Source of the DNA: Melanocharis versteri
Taxonomy: Eukaryota; Chordata; Aves; Passeriformes; Melanocharitidae
DNA length: 64,000 nucleotides
NCBI GenBank assembly: GCA_013397845.1
Contig: VZTG01006037.1
Location: 706,844 to 770,843 of the forward strand
Reading direction: 5' to 3'
Both the position numbers and the translations under genes were made by a program. Under the pieces are notes generated by a model. The model did no database searches and was not told where the DNA came from. It was given only the letters and a program-made list of their open reading frames with translations. This document shows, piece by piece, positions 12,511 to 25,624 of this stretch. The stretch's first letter is position 1, and each line of letters starts with the position of its first letter.

Positions 12511-15500
12511 AAAGAAATCAAGCATGAGATAAGATCAACACTACTATTCATTTGTCCTAAGTGTGTGAGATAAATTAAAGAATAGAGATCTCTATCTGGG
12601 CAAAATGTGCATCCAGTACCCTTCTTCCCCTCCAGTGAAGTAGGAAATAAGTAGCTTATGACCAGCTGCGACAATCTCTACTGAATGGCTTTGAGGCAAT
12701 AAATCACAGAAGCTGGTTTGTCCACATTTCTTTCTTTTCTTCAGACTGTTTGGCTAAATCTCCCACGGAGAAAGTTACGCCATGCAGGGGATTCAGCAAA
12801 ATGCATGAAAAATGTACTCATGTCACCTACAAATTCCTCAGCTCTGGCCAAAGTCCAGTTGTGGCTTTAACACAAGACAATGCCTTACTGCTCTCCTTCC
12901 CTGAATCCTATGAGGGCAGCTGTTTAAACATTTATCATTAAATGTTTCAAAGAAGAGAGCTTACTGTAGCACAATGATGCTATTTGAGCCTTCACGTTTG
13001 TTTCCGGGACCTATAGAACACGTGCAGGTTTGGGTGGGGTCATCCCATAGCCCTGCAGTTGGTTCATTTTGCTCACATTCATACTAAATACCTCATTAAT
13101 GATTTTTTCTGGATGTTCCTGATTCTTCACAAATTTGGTTCAGCAAATCCAAAGCTGTGGTAAAGACTCAGCATGTTGGGAAAAGGCCTCCTTACAGCTG
13201 CATCAAGGAGGAATTGAGCCAGAGGAAAGCTGGCTTGCTTTCTCCCACTGCTTCCAACTGTTCTTCATGTCTGTTCTCTGCAATTCTATTCTCAGATTTA
13301 TTTGTTCCTGTCTAAGGATGCTGTGGATGCAACAGATCTGTGTGAGAATGAGGAGGACAGAAAAACTTCCTGAAATGGAAATGTATAGATTTGCTAAAAA
13401 TAGAGAAATTCCTTCTGGCTCTGACCCTTCCTAAACAGCAAATAGTTGCATTTGAAAGATCCGTATGTCCTTGCCACGTTCTTACATGTTTTTCCATGGA
13501 TCCACTGGTAGATACAGCACACTGGAATTGCTGGATCTTTGACTGAGGAAGTACAGCCACCCCTGTGCTCACAGGAGACCACTTACATGGGATACCTCAC
13601 AGGGGCCTTCTCCTGTGGACAAACAGGTTCCTAAAGGGATAAAAGTCAGCTCATTCCACAGCAGGGTACCAAGAGCCACTGTTTGAATGACCTTCCAACC
13701 TGAACTACTCATGAATCAATGACCTAAAACTCTGATTGCCACTTTCAGACGTCCTGTGGGGCTGTGGATCTCCTATGTGTTCTGGAAACATCATTTCAGG
13801 AAAAGTTTATCTTCCCCTGAGAAAGGGGTTTATTAAATGCCGGTATGGACTTCGTGGCACATGTTTGAAGCTCCCAGGTGGCCTGTGCTGTTGTGGTGCA
13901 GCAGGAGACAACAGCATGGTCAGCCAGCCTGCACCCACTGTTAATCTGAGCCTCTGTTTGCCTTGAAACAGCCAAATTTCTTCAGCCTGGGTGGCTGAAA
14001 TGAGGCAGCTAATGCTATACTTAATGACCTATTTAATGGCCCATTTTCCAGAAGTGATGAGAACTTACAATTATCCCTGTGCTCAGTTTGAGCTGTGGCT
14101 GCTTTGCAAACAAAAAGTCCAGACTAGGCATTCAGCTACCTCACTTTAAATGGGTAAAAAACCCTTGAGTCTTAGATCCTTGTCCTTCCTGCAGCAGCAT
14201 CAAATGTCGATACATTAAAATAAAAGACATCCTCCCATTGATTTCATGGGACTCTCAGTGTGAGCTGGGAGAACTGGTCTTTCCCAAAAAGTCAGTAGCT
14301 CCAGCCAGTGGCTCAGCAGCTTCTGCAGGCTCTGGCCCCACTCTGCATCACATGTGCTGCTCACCACTAGCTCACCAGTCTCTGCTGAGAGCACCACTTG
14401 CAGCTGGGTGCCCACTGCTGCAAATCCGAGATCCTGTTTACTGGAAAGTCCTGGCCTTTCCAACCTCCTCTGGATTGTCATAGACCTCCCTGACCATTAC
14501 AGCCTCTCTGCTCATTTCAGGGTGATAGATGGTCTCAGCTGAATGGCTCAGTGTAGAACATGTCCACAACTCAAACAGCAATTATCATTTTCCAACAGCC
14601 AGACCTGAGCACAGGCTTTGTTGATTTTGGCTCGGAACTGGGCACACTGACTCGCCTGAGGTGCTGTTTATGAACTTGCCATCACATCTAGGGACTGAAA
14701 AGCCTCTCCTGCACACCAAAAAACCGGCTGGCACTCTGGAAAGGGAAACCCTGCTGCTCATTGGAATCCCTTGTCAGCTCAGGGCTGGCTTTTTCTATGT
14801 GGGGCTCAATCCACCTCTGCGGCACGAGATGCCATCAGCCATCAGCCCAGCTGTCCCTGCCGTGTAGGCTGCCTACAGCAACCTCCACTCTCCACATGAG
14901 CAGGGCTTAGTAATTGGCAGAGCATAGTGTGAAGGAGGCTGCGACTTCAGACATGGATTTCAGTTTTGGTACTCAAAAACTTCCAGCTAAATTGGTTGAA
15001 AAATGGGGATTCAGGTCTGTGAGAACAGTGGAAGGTGTTTTTAAGTGTTTCACTCAAATTTGGAACACTTTGGATTGAAGTATGTTCTAGTCAGCAGGTC
15101 TTGAAGCCCAACATTTATTTTTGAAACACCAAAACACATCTACTTTTAATTCAGAAGACTTAACATTCACCAAGATGCTGAGAATCATGAAGTTCAGCAG
15201 CACAAGTGTCATGTTTAAAGAGTAAGGGCTTCTTTCTGCATAAACACTCTCCAAAGGCCTTTTAGTGCACACCAACATGCAAACAGCTTACTTTTGGAAA
15301 AATGTCAACAGATTTTACTCCTACACATGAGATACTTAAGGCTTTATTGGCATCTCTTGTTATCCTGGCTTAGGTGGGTTTTCGCATGTTGAGGCTGCAG
15401 CCATGCCAAGATAACTGTTTTGTTGCCTTGGAGTTGTCATCTCTGTTTTGCTCTCCCAGGGTCTTCCTGTGCTCTCTCAGTCAAATTTTCCCTGGTTAGC

Positions 15501-17391
15501 TTCACACTGACTTCCAGGGGTGGTTCCTCATCTGCCATGCAAGATGAATGACCTAATCAATGTCCAAACCACTGCATGCAATAGGAATTTTCACCCCAGA
15601 AGAGAAAAATATCAGGTGAGAACACAGCACAGCTACTTTAACTCACAATTGGCTGGCTGAGGAGGAAAAGGTGGCTGCAGCTTTCTGCTTCTGGTATCAA
15701 CATGGGGGAGCATGGTTTGAAGCAACTGGGCAGAGGTGTTTTCCTCACACAACACCAAGTCAGTGCAAGAGCACTGTAAATACCTAAGGGCTACTGGGAT
15801 GCAAAAAGTGATCAGAAATTAAAGAAGAGAACTACATGTTATCTACAAAGGTCTGGGCTCTGCATCCTGAATTGTCTAAGCCGCAGCTGGCTGGGAGGAC
15901 ATTCTAGGGAAAACAGCTCTATGTATTTGACCCTCGGCATCTCCTAGTAGCAAGATGCATCACTGGATGGATACTGCACTGCAAGGACCTTGACCTTGCT
16001 TTTATATGAGCAAAACATTATCATAGATGCCAACACTGTGTCCAAAACCAGAAACACATGAGAATTGCAGTCTCTGGGCAGAGTTGAGTATGTCCCAAAC
16101 CAGGTAAGTCAGCAGTCAGGCTGGGACTGTCCAGCTCTGTCCCTGCAGACAGAACCACACCAGAGCCTCATGAGACAAAGGCAAGAGCCAGGGAGCCTCC
16201 CTTGTGGGTAGCAGGTTTGCTTTACAGAGACCTGCTTTGCCCTCTAGTGACTATTAAGGATAAACCAGGAAATCTTGTACCATTTATTCCCATCAATAAA
16301 ATTCATGTCTGGCTACATCTGCTGGGACACAAGCAGTTGTTCTGGGGTTGTTCTGGCTTTGTTTGGCCCAATTGAGAATATCTCTCTCCCGAGGCAGCCT
16401 GTCCCTGCTGTCCGTGCAGGATGGAGCAAGGGAAGGAGATGCTATTCTGAAAAGTTGAGAACAGACACCCTAAATTGGGAAATGAATGTCCGAGGGATTG
16501 GTAAAGGAAAATCCCCGAGGGCTGATGCTATTTCTAGTCTGCACATGCCTTGGAACTGAAAAGAGACTATTTGGGGGGAAAAGGAATGGATGAATAATGG
16601 AAGCAAAAATAGTTGCTCCAAATTCCTTTCCAAAGCCTACAAACTCTTTGCAAACAATTGACAATTCATCAGAACATGAGCTCATATTTTGTGATCTATG
16701 GGACCATAGAATTTGTGAGATATGGTCTGTGTGACTATTAAAAGAGCTCTTTTTTGGAAAAATAACAACACTGATCTTTGTTTAAAGAGTAGCAAAGGAA
16801 GAGAGGGATTAGAATAGATATCTAAATTTTTGCAATTGCTGTGCTATGTGGAAAGCAAATTCTTGGAAAACACTGTAGAGAAAACTTTTCCTTTAAACTT
16901 ACGACTAAATAGTAATATTTTCAATTTTGAAAATGCTACTCTGTCTTTGCTAAATTAGAGAGACTTTTGCTACAACCCAAGATAATCCAAGAAGGCAGAT
17001 GGAGTTAAATTCCTTAGTATCACAGAAATTAAAAGAAATCAAACTTCCATTTGGAAACTCATTCAGCCAGTTTTTGTGACCACAAATAGGATTATTATCA
17101 TGTGATTGAAAAATAATTTTCCTGTGTATTTATATATAAACTATTTTACAGAAACTCAAATTCAGTCTAGATGCTTTGATATTAGTGTTTTCTCAAATAC
17201 TCAGACAAGAGAGACATTTCGTGTTCTCATGCTCACTCAACAAAAAAAGCGCCTGGGGAACATAAATTAATTTTAACAGAAAACTTAAGCCCAGAAATAG
17301 CCTTGAGCTTTTATGCAAAGGTTGATTAACAGGAATATTTCAGGCAGGCTGGAAGCCATTCTCTCACACCACTGACTAGAGTGAGGAAAAA

Positions 17392-17460
17392 AACCCAACA
17401 TACAAAACAAAACAAGAACAAAAAAACCAAAAAAACCAAAAAAACCACAAAAACAACAAA
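17392..17460. repeat. A-rich repeat with (AAAAAACC)n core
   Basis: Three tandem AAAAAACC units at about 17421-17447 within an A/C-only stretch, similar in make-up to the tract at 7467-7525. Confidence 0.8.
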
Positions 17461-17742
17461 GTCTACCCCAGCTAATTTGTGAATGAAAGAGGAGAGGCTG
17501 CATCAGATGATTTGCTCAGTCACTGATTTCTAGACATATTTCACTAGACTGTAACAATACTTACAGTTGTGCCTAAGAACTCAATCCTAAACAGCATTTT
17601 TTGCAAAGCTGTGTCATCAGCTGTGATACTGTTGGCAGAGGAAAAATGTTAGGCTTGGGTTGGTAAATCACTTGGACACATTGCAGGGCTTGGACGAAAC
17701 TGGGAAAGACTCACACAAAGTCTGTAATCACATTTGAAACCA

Positions 17743-17759
17743 CTGTCTGTCTGTCTGTC
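17743..17759. repeat. (CTGT)n microsatellite
   Basis: Four tandem CTGT units. Confidence 0.85.
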
Positions 17760-19624
17760 AGCTCCGTGCCCATACTGGGTACCCAGAGCTTCACATTTGT
17801 CGTTTTTTAAGGATGCTCCTTTTCTTTGTTTTTCTATACCAAAATCACTTTCAAAAACTATTTTCTGTTGGGTTTTTCTAGGCTACAGCTGCCCAAACTC
17901 TGCTGCCCCATATCTATGCTGAGCTCTGCCGTGGATTTGGTGGCTTGATCCATGCCAGTCCATGATTAAGAGTGGTCTCACCTGATTTTTAAGTTTATTA
18001 CTCCAAGAATACCCATTACTTGCAATGCCTGCATCCCAAAAGATGGGCTGTTTCGTGAATTCCGGGATCCCGTCCGAGCTCCTTCCCCCAGCAGCCACCA
18101 GATGGCCCGCAGAGAGGCGCGGTCCCTGGAGCAGCGTCCTGCTCTCGCAGCTTGGTTTGAAACCAGGTTTAAAACCAGCACACCCAAAAGGCATCTGTAG
18201 CACATGGGCTGCTCTCACGTGGGCAAATTGCTTACCTGCGTTCACAGTCATCTACAGAGCATGCAGGTGCCTATCCAGGCTTGGCTTTACCATCTCAGAG
18301 GACTAAACACTAATGCAGACAGTCCTTCCAAGGTCAGATCAGCTGGAAAATGCTGATATGTTAAACCAGTGATTTTGAGGCTTTAAAAAACTACTTCCTG
18401 GGGTTTGACCCTTTAGAGACATAGGTGTGACTACTCCATAACCAAGTGTTCGAGATCTTCTGATAATAACCAAGTGCTTCAGAGGAAGGAAAACCACAGC
18501 AGCAGATGTTTGATAGTCTCTGGCACAGTTTGTTATTGCGTGTTAGTTAGCTACTGATCTTAGTAGCTCATAACTGGTTTAGACCTGGAAAACTAGAATA
18601 GAATCGCTTGATTTTCATGGATCATAGTTCTTAGCTCTTCTTGACAGCTCCAAGAGGTAGAAAAAGCACCAGGAAAAGAATGTGTAGTTCTTTTCAGAAC
18701 AGTGGCAGCTGACAGCCATCCTGCAGACCAGCTCAGGAATGCCAGGAAGAAATAGAATGGGTTAATCAGAAGTATTTTTTCTCTGAGCTCCCATATTTGT
18801 ACTTAAGTGAGCCAGTTTCATGCCCATTTCATGTAGAGATGTGTCCTTTGTGGCAAAAACGTGGGTATTGCCAGGCAGTTCCATCTCTGCAGAGCCACAG
18901 GATAGACTCGGACACAGCTGAGGCAGCACTGAGGTTCCTCAGGGGGAGCACCAAGGATGCCATTCCCCTCTGCCTGGGGAAGCCAGTAACACACAGAGAC
19001 AAGTTTAGTCAGACTGCTGAAATCTGCTCAAGGCAGATCTAACAACACTAAAATTAGTAAATGCATAAGAGGGCACAAACTCTCTCCAGAGTTGTCCACC
19101 TGTACCTGAGTGCTGCTGATAAAGTCTTGCAGTCCCATGAAGGTTTTCCCAAGGGTAGACAGGTGTTATCAGCATGTACATCCCACCTGATTCTCTGACT
19201 CTGAAGGTTTTTTGTGTCCCTCTTCTTTTTTTATGAGAGTCCTGAGAAGGCAACACTTTGGCCGGGTCATCCAAAAGGAGGGATTTGGAGGTGCAAGGGA
19301 AAGAGGAATAGTCTGTGACAAAAGAGGCGACTGACTTATTGCTTTGTGAGGGAAAAGAGCAAACATCTGAAAAAAGCATATTAAAACTGAAGGACTCAAA
19401 ATTAATCCTGTTCTATTTTTCACAAAAAAGTAAATTCCAGCAGGGCAAATTGTATCATGGAATAGGTTACTCTGAAGGAGCATAGTGAAAGAATGATTTC
19501 AAGAAATATCTAGGCTTTAAAAAACTCCATGTATTCAAGCTGGCAAGGGCTGCTGAAATTCCCCCTGGAGTGCTTATAGAAAGAATTAGCTTAATTAAAC
19601 CTCTGAACCATTAGTGATTGCATT

Positions 19625-19880
19625 TGAGGAGGCAAAGACGGCATCAGAGGTCTCAAAGGAATGGAAAAGGGCAAGCAAAATACTTATCTTAAGAAGAGGG
19701 CAAAGAGAGGCTCTGGGGATTAGCCTTACCAAGATCCAGGACATGTGAGTGGTTACAGAGCCTCCCATCATTAGTACTGAATGGATAATGAAAGCATAAG
19801 GACCTGGCACCAGGGGTTTGATGAAAACAAGCGTGTCAAATCAACCTGAATTCCTTGAGAAGGTTAGTGACCTGATGGAG
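19625..19880 (+). mobile_element. Ancient LINE (CR1/L3-like) ORF2 remnant
   Basis: The segment GAATGGAAAAGGGCAAGCAA, then AAGAAGAGGGCAAAGAGAGG and GGGGATTAGCCTTACCAAGA resembles the stretch of CR1-type reverse transcriptase genes that encodes WKxAxVxPIxKKG followed by PxNYRPVSL. Later, GGGGTTTGATGAAAACAAGC and TGTCAAATCAACCTGAATTC fit the next block of the same domain. The frame is destroyed by stops and indels. Confidence 0.55.
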
Positions 19881-22800
19881 AAGAGGGAACCAATGTGTGT
19901 GATCCTAATTTGAGATGCTGGCTTTCAATTATTTTTCCCCTCAGAAGTTAACTGAGGAATTGGGCTGTAATCACTTCCAGCTCATGACACCGAGCAGCTG
20001 GGCAGGGAAGTGCTGATATTCCTGTCATTCCTCTGGTACATTTGCATCCCACCAGTTCCATTATATTGAGAGCATCTCCTGCTTTCTTACCTGCACAAGC
20101 TCATGTCTCACATCCCCACCACAACAGATGAGGCTGGGAGTTTTAGTACAGACCTTTAAATATCAGCACCCATGAGGCCATTGCAGCTCATAAATTTAGT
20201 AAAAAAAAACCTATCTGAAGGTGGAGATAGCCCAGGATGAAAGGCTGAATCTCTCTTGCACTGAATTTTGGTAATTTTTTTTAAAAATTAAGGGCTTTAT
20301 ATACACCCCCTGCCTTTATTAGGGTTTGAACCAAAAGCCACCTCGGCTAAATACTTGCTCTAGCAGTAGAGTGCATTTGTGAACTAGATCCAATTTCTGT
20401 GCCCAGCCTTGTGGGTATGTGCCTGGTGTCAGCCAAGGGGAAGCCTCCTTCCCCTTCTATAGGCTAGTGAGATATATTCTACAGCAAGCAGAGAGAGAAA
20501 ATAATTCTAATCTTGAACCAAATTCCAGCTAAAGAGATCTGCTTTGCCTACCTCCAGCTTTTAGAGAAAGAGCTGCCATTCCTTGGAATGGTGTAGCATT
20601 TTCTGATCCCCTCTACCAGAGTCCCCTTCAAATTGGGAGGCACGAGAAAGCAGCTTGGCAGAGCCTGCCTGACAAGACTTGACATCTAAATTGAACATCC
20701 AGGCCTCAAGTTCCTGATTTGATTGAAAAGCCACTGGAATTGCTTCTTGGTGACTGGTGGACTGCAAAAGTGGCTGTGTGCTCCCCCAGATAAGGGCTCC
20801 TTTGTGCCGCGTTGTGTAACGGCTGCCACGGGGTTGATGTGGGCCAGGCCAGAAATAACTTCTGCATAAATATTTTTAGCAAATACTTTCTGCTCTCTTG
20901 AAACACACTGGACAGCTTGAAGTGTGTGTATCTGTGTGTGAAGGAGGTGGGGGAGCTAGCAGAGCTCCCATCGGGAGCACAGAGCAAATATCACAGCGCT
21001 CCTGATGCGCACGGTAACGCGGCCGGAGCTGACGCCTCCACCCAGGAGTGTCCAGAGCAAGCAAGGTGTCTCCAGAGAGCTGCCTTATCAGAGTGGCAAG
21101 GCGTGCTGCGCTGTGGCAGAAATATCAATGAGCCCAGTGCCCACAAGAGGTGGATGCCAGCACAAGTGCTCTGAGCAGGACGAACCCCGAGCTGCCAGCC
21201 CATCTGAAAGGCCCCTTCCAAGGCATCTCCTGACCTTTCTGATGTGCTTAATGCAGAGGGAACTGCTGCTTGTAATCCCTGTGGGCATAACCTGCCTTTT
21301 GTTCTGCACCTGAAGGGCCCTGTCTGACTCCAGCTGTAGAAAACACCACTAATCTCTATAGATGAGTGCAAACAGCAAGGGTTAACAGGGAAGCACAGTT
21401 GCTAGAAGACTCCAGCTACAAGGGAAAAACAAGATTAACCCTTCACTCTCATACATTAATCCATACATTAGGAGCCCAAACATCCCTGAAGATGCAGAAC
21501 AGGACAAAGTAACCCACTCACATTTTCCCCCCACCCCAGAGGCACTTCAGGAAAGCATGATACACTGGCAATGTGTCAGACAGCCCCTGCTGGCTATGGC
21601 TGATGGCACAATGGGGAAGGTGCTCACTGGTACAGATTCCATGTATTTAGAATTACTGATTTTCTGACTACTTCTGTGCAGAGCAAGACATGGACACAGT
21701 GCCAGGCAACATTTTGTGTATATCTCTTCAAAGTCGAACAGGTCAGGAGAGAAGGAGTAGTAAAAATCTGGAAGGAGGGGATCAAGAGAGAAAAAAAAAT
21801 GGTGTGGATTGATCCAGATCAGGATTGTCCAGAAAAGCCTGTGCACTGCAACTGCTAGTGTAGGGGAGCTCCATAAATAGAGTTAACTTCACAAAAATGT
21901 GGAGAGGGAGCAAGAACACTGAAGGCTGTTAAGCTCACTAGTTAAAATATACACTTGGCATGCAATAGGACACGAGGATACGTGAGTGAGCAATCTTCTC
22001 TAGTGCACTCTGCAGCTCCTGGGAATCTGGATCTCCAAAACTCAAAGGAGCTTGTTCTGAAATTGGCAGGGAAGCACCAGCACATTTTCCTTCAGTTTTT
22101 CCACAGAGACAACACAGAAGTCGTATTTCAACTGAACAAACTGAGCTTAATGGATGCAAAAATTTCTCTCTCTGCTATGAAGTCTGCAGGTAACCAGGGG
22201 CAATTACGTAGACTAAGGTATCTGGAAGCACTCAGATATCCACCTTGCAAAACCTTTTCTCAAGGGAGGTAATAAGTCATACTTTACCACAGTGATCCAT
22301 AGGAGAAGTGATCTCTGGTGACCTTCTGGTAATATATCTCAATCCAGCCCCACTTCTCAGACATTTCTGTGAGGGTTTGCTTGTCTGGCTGTATTCATCA
22401 GACATAGCTGATGTGATTAATAAATGTTGACTGATTATTTAATGGGGTGACCTGAAGGGAGTTGCTTGAGGCAGTAAAAGAGTTGTTGCAGGTGGGACTT
22501 GTTACAAAGATTTTCCCTGCCACCTGCTAGCAGTGTTACTTAATTATTTGGTGCTTTCTATCTTTCAAAAATGAAGGAAAATATTAATGTAACTAATCTA
22601 ATATTAATCCAGTCTGCTCTGCTTTTGCAGTCAGGAATGAGAGGTAGCAAGAGCTTCAAACTTTCCCTAGTTATAACAGGAGGGAGGTTGCAGCACATGG
22701 TATTTTGAAAGAAAGGCCAAATGCCAACCGGAGAGGAAAGCAACAAAAATCAAATAATGAAGTAGTGAGTCCAATTCAGTGATAAAGGTGACAATGAGAA

Positions 22801-23023
22801 ATGCTGCTAAGGTGTCAGTCAGGCAGCAAGGAATTCTCAACAATAGCCCTAGAGCTTGCTTTTGGACAATTCTCTCCTTATTCCAGTGTTTCTGTAAAAG
22901 CATTGGCTAAACAGAGAATAATGAAAGTTGCTTTCAGTCTATGAAATGAGTGGTGAGAGTTTCACTTTGTAGTAGTATAATGGAGAGCTGCTATTTGCCT
23001 GCCAAGTACTGTATTTCCAAAAA

Positions 23024-23060
23024 AAATTAAAAAAGAAAGAAAAAAGAAAGAAAAAAGAAA
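23024..23060. repeat. (AAAGAAAAAAG)n purine tract
   Basis: An all-purine run of A with periodic G (AAAGAAAAAAGAAAGAAAAA), a simple repeat. Confidence 0.85.
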
Positions 23061-24151
23061 ATAACCCTATCATAAATAAAAGTATAAAAGTACAACTGGA
23101 AATGCCAGGATGAATACATTTTTTTAATTGGAATGATGTGATCTACTTTCTCTGCCACATCTTTCCTTGTCCCATATCCTTCCATAGGATCACCTACTAG
23201 AGACTAAATACAAGCCACTCACCCAGCTGAAAGAGCCGGTGACAGGAGGTGACACCCTGCAGGCTGCTCTGATCTGGCTGCTCCAGCATTTTGCTGGTAA
23301 CTGCCAGACAGACGTCTGCACACAGATTTGGGCCAGGCTTGCCCAAATGATGAAGTCAGTGCTCCAAAGCATCTGTTGTGTTGACCTCCACACTGGAAGC
23401 AGGGCCAAAGGGAACAAATTTAGTGTACCTCGAGGAGGTTTGCTGTCAGACAGCTGGGGTTGCACAAAATAAGAGTAGTGCCCCTTTAGAGAAGGGGTCC
23501 CCTGACATCTGCGTAGCACCTGGCACACACTTCCTTACCCGTGGAGGATGGGAGAGGAAGAATATGCTGGAGACTGAATTACCTGGATACTGATGGAGCA
23601 GAGGGCTGTAAGGGCAGGAGATAAGCTGCTGTACTTCAGAGAGGAAAAAGTGAGAGAAAGCAAGAAGGCAGGTTGGGAGGGAGTACAGCCAGATGGTGAG
23701 TCCCAGCCACCTGCTAAGTCTGTCTCCCTCTAATAGTCAGGCTGGTGTGCAGAGCAGCTGGAAATATTTGGATGCTGCTTGTGTGCATGGCAATTGTTAT
23801 CAGGAAGCTTCAGATTAAGACAGGCAAGACAGAGGGGTAGCTAAATTAGAAAAGAAGATGGGAAGCTAAATCATCTTGATCTAGTTTACGAAGTGGTGAC
23901 CTTGGGTCCCCCCTTGGCGTAAAATTCCTGTAAGAGGAATTGCAAGCAGTTGAGCTGGACTGAGCAAAGCATTAAGTTTGGAGCAAGCTCTGGGCATCTT
24001 CCCAATTATGTCTGGGTGTAGGAGCTTGGCAGGAATGCGAGGTAGCGTGTGGGAGAGGTCTGGCTCACTGATAACAACAAAAAGAAACAGAAGTGCAAGG
24101 TGTCCCCACGGAAAAGTGTAATTTAGTTCCTTAGGTCTTCTCACCTAACCG

Positions 24152-24170
24152 CCCCCCCCCCCAAAAAAAA
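24152..24170. repeat. C11-A8 homopolymer pair
   Basis: Eleven C followed by eight A. Length in such runs is often wrong in assemblies. Confidence 0.85.
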
Positions 24171-25548
24171 GCAAAAATAAATGCTTAAAATTAGTGATAT
24201 GAATAGATCCTGCTGACACTGTGGGCATTCATTAAACTGTAGCCTTGAAGTGCTCAATGGAAAAAGGAGCACGAAGCCAAGCCAGCAGAAAACTAGGACT
24301 CAGCACTAACTGAGCAGCCCAGTAAGGGGTCTGATGGTTATTTGAGGAGCTGGGTAGTAGCTATGTGTTGACATAGCCCAGATACCCTCACTTTTCTTCA
24401 TTCAGGTCCAGCTTGGTGCCAAATGAGCCAAAACTATTGTTTGGGTCAGATAGGACTCTGACAGTATTGCGCTGCTGGAGTGGATGAAACCAGCCAAAAC
24501 AGATGTGGATATCAGGGGGAAACACTAGATATTTGTTGGCTGGTTTGGGGTGGGTTTTCTTCATGTATGCAGATCTGAAAGGGATAGTGAGTGAGTTTGA
24601 AATGCTGTCTGATGTTAAATGCAGGTAAATGAACATGTGCCAGGGAGGCTGACACTGAATGGGAGCCAGCAGCTGCTCTCTCCTGCATCCCCAAATGGAG
24701 CAGATGCTTTCGAGGCAGAGATGTGAAGATGTTACTCTTGCTTGCCTCCAGAAAGGAGCATGCAATTAAAATGTAAGCATGAATGGAGCAGAATTTTCTT
24801 TCACTGGCAATAGTGTGCACAGAAAGAGTGAGAGCAAAGCAGAAGGCATGGATTGCTGTCTGCAGAGACATCCCCATTCGTGTTGGCAGTGTACAGAGGA
24901 GAGAGCTAGTAAGGTATTACCCACAGCCAAGTTCTTGGACCTGATACACAAACATGAGTGCGATTTGAAGAGCTGACACAATCTGATATGCAAACATGTT
25001 GATTTTTTTCCAGCAAGCTGTAAGAATACAGTTCGAGGCTTTTCAATTGCTAGAGGGCTGGTTAGGGAGCTCACGGCATCACTGACCTAAATCTTTTATA
25101 AACCTTAGCAGAATGGGAAACTGCAAATACTGAAAACTGAAAGTGCTGGGCCAATATGCAGAAAAGGGCAATTTTGATAACCAATGCAGATCTGATGTAT
25201 TTATAATGAAAGCTGCTTTCCAAAGGAAAATGCTGCTTTCGTTTAAGTTGAAATGTTTTAAAAGGCACTAGTCTTAACAAAGCATGCTGTAAGCAAAGCA
25301 GAAGTGAAATACCAGACTGATTTTGACACTCTCGGTATAGCACATTTTGAGCTTTGTTTAAAAACTTTTCAAAACATGTTTATGTTAAATAAAATATAAT
25401 TTTAAATGGCAGTCACACGTTTTCCATTTTCACGGAAAATTTTGATGTCGTCTTGTGCTGATTTTGTTCTGCTTGAGGACAGGAGAGGAGGGAAAAAATA
25501 AAATGAAAGAAATGGGATTTGCTGTGAATGGAAAAGTCAAATACTTTG

Positions 25549-25624
25549 TGACTCTGTATAGCTCACTGCAGGCTCATTCCCAGACCTGTCTGGGAATGAG
25601 CCTGCAGTGAGCTATACAGAGTCA
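25549..25624. repeat. Perfect inverted repeat (37-bp arms, 2-base loop)
   Basis: Left arm 25549-25585, loop CT at 25586-25587, right arm 25588-25624. I compared all 37 pairs and each is complementary; pairing stops just outside the arms. The arm runs from TGACTCTGTATAGC through GGCTCATTCCCAGAC. Neither arm is a known transposon end that I recognise. Confidence 0.97.

Larger units (their letters stand above)
8970..19624. other. Intergenic, no gene recognised
   Basis: About 10.6 kb of unique-looking sequence with several simple repeats and the G-run tract listed separately. The longest frames are around 136 codons and are unremarkable. Confidence 0.6.
19881..25548. other. Intergenic, no gene recognised
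   Basis: Unique-looking sequence with one purine tract and one C/A homopolymer pair. Overlapping frames on both strands near 20.9-21.4 kb come from a locally GC-rich patch and resemble no protein I know. Confidence 0.6.

Noticed and set aside
17392..17460. A-rich tract as the tail of a processed pseudogene
   Set aside because: The sequence upstream shows no gene body or SINE; the tract is an A/C simple repeat.
24388..24765. 125-codon minus-strand frame in the intergenic region
   Set aside because: No domain, no splice context and no resemblance to known proteins; length is within chance for 64 kb in six frames.
25549..25624. Palindrome as a microRNA precursor
   Set aside because: Animal precursors have imperfect stems and larger loops; a perfect 37-bp stem with a 2-base loop does not fit.
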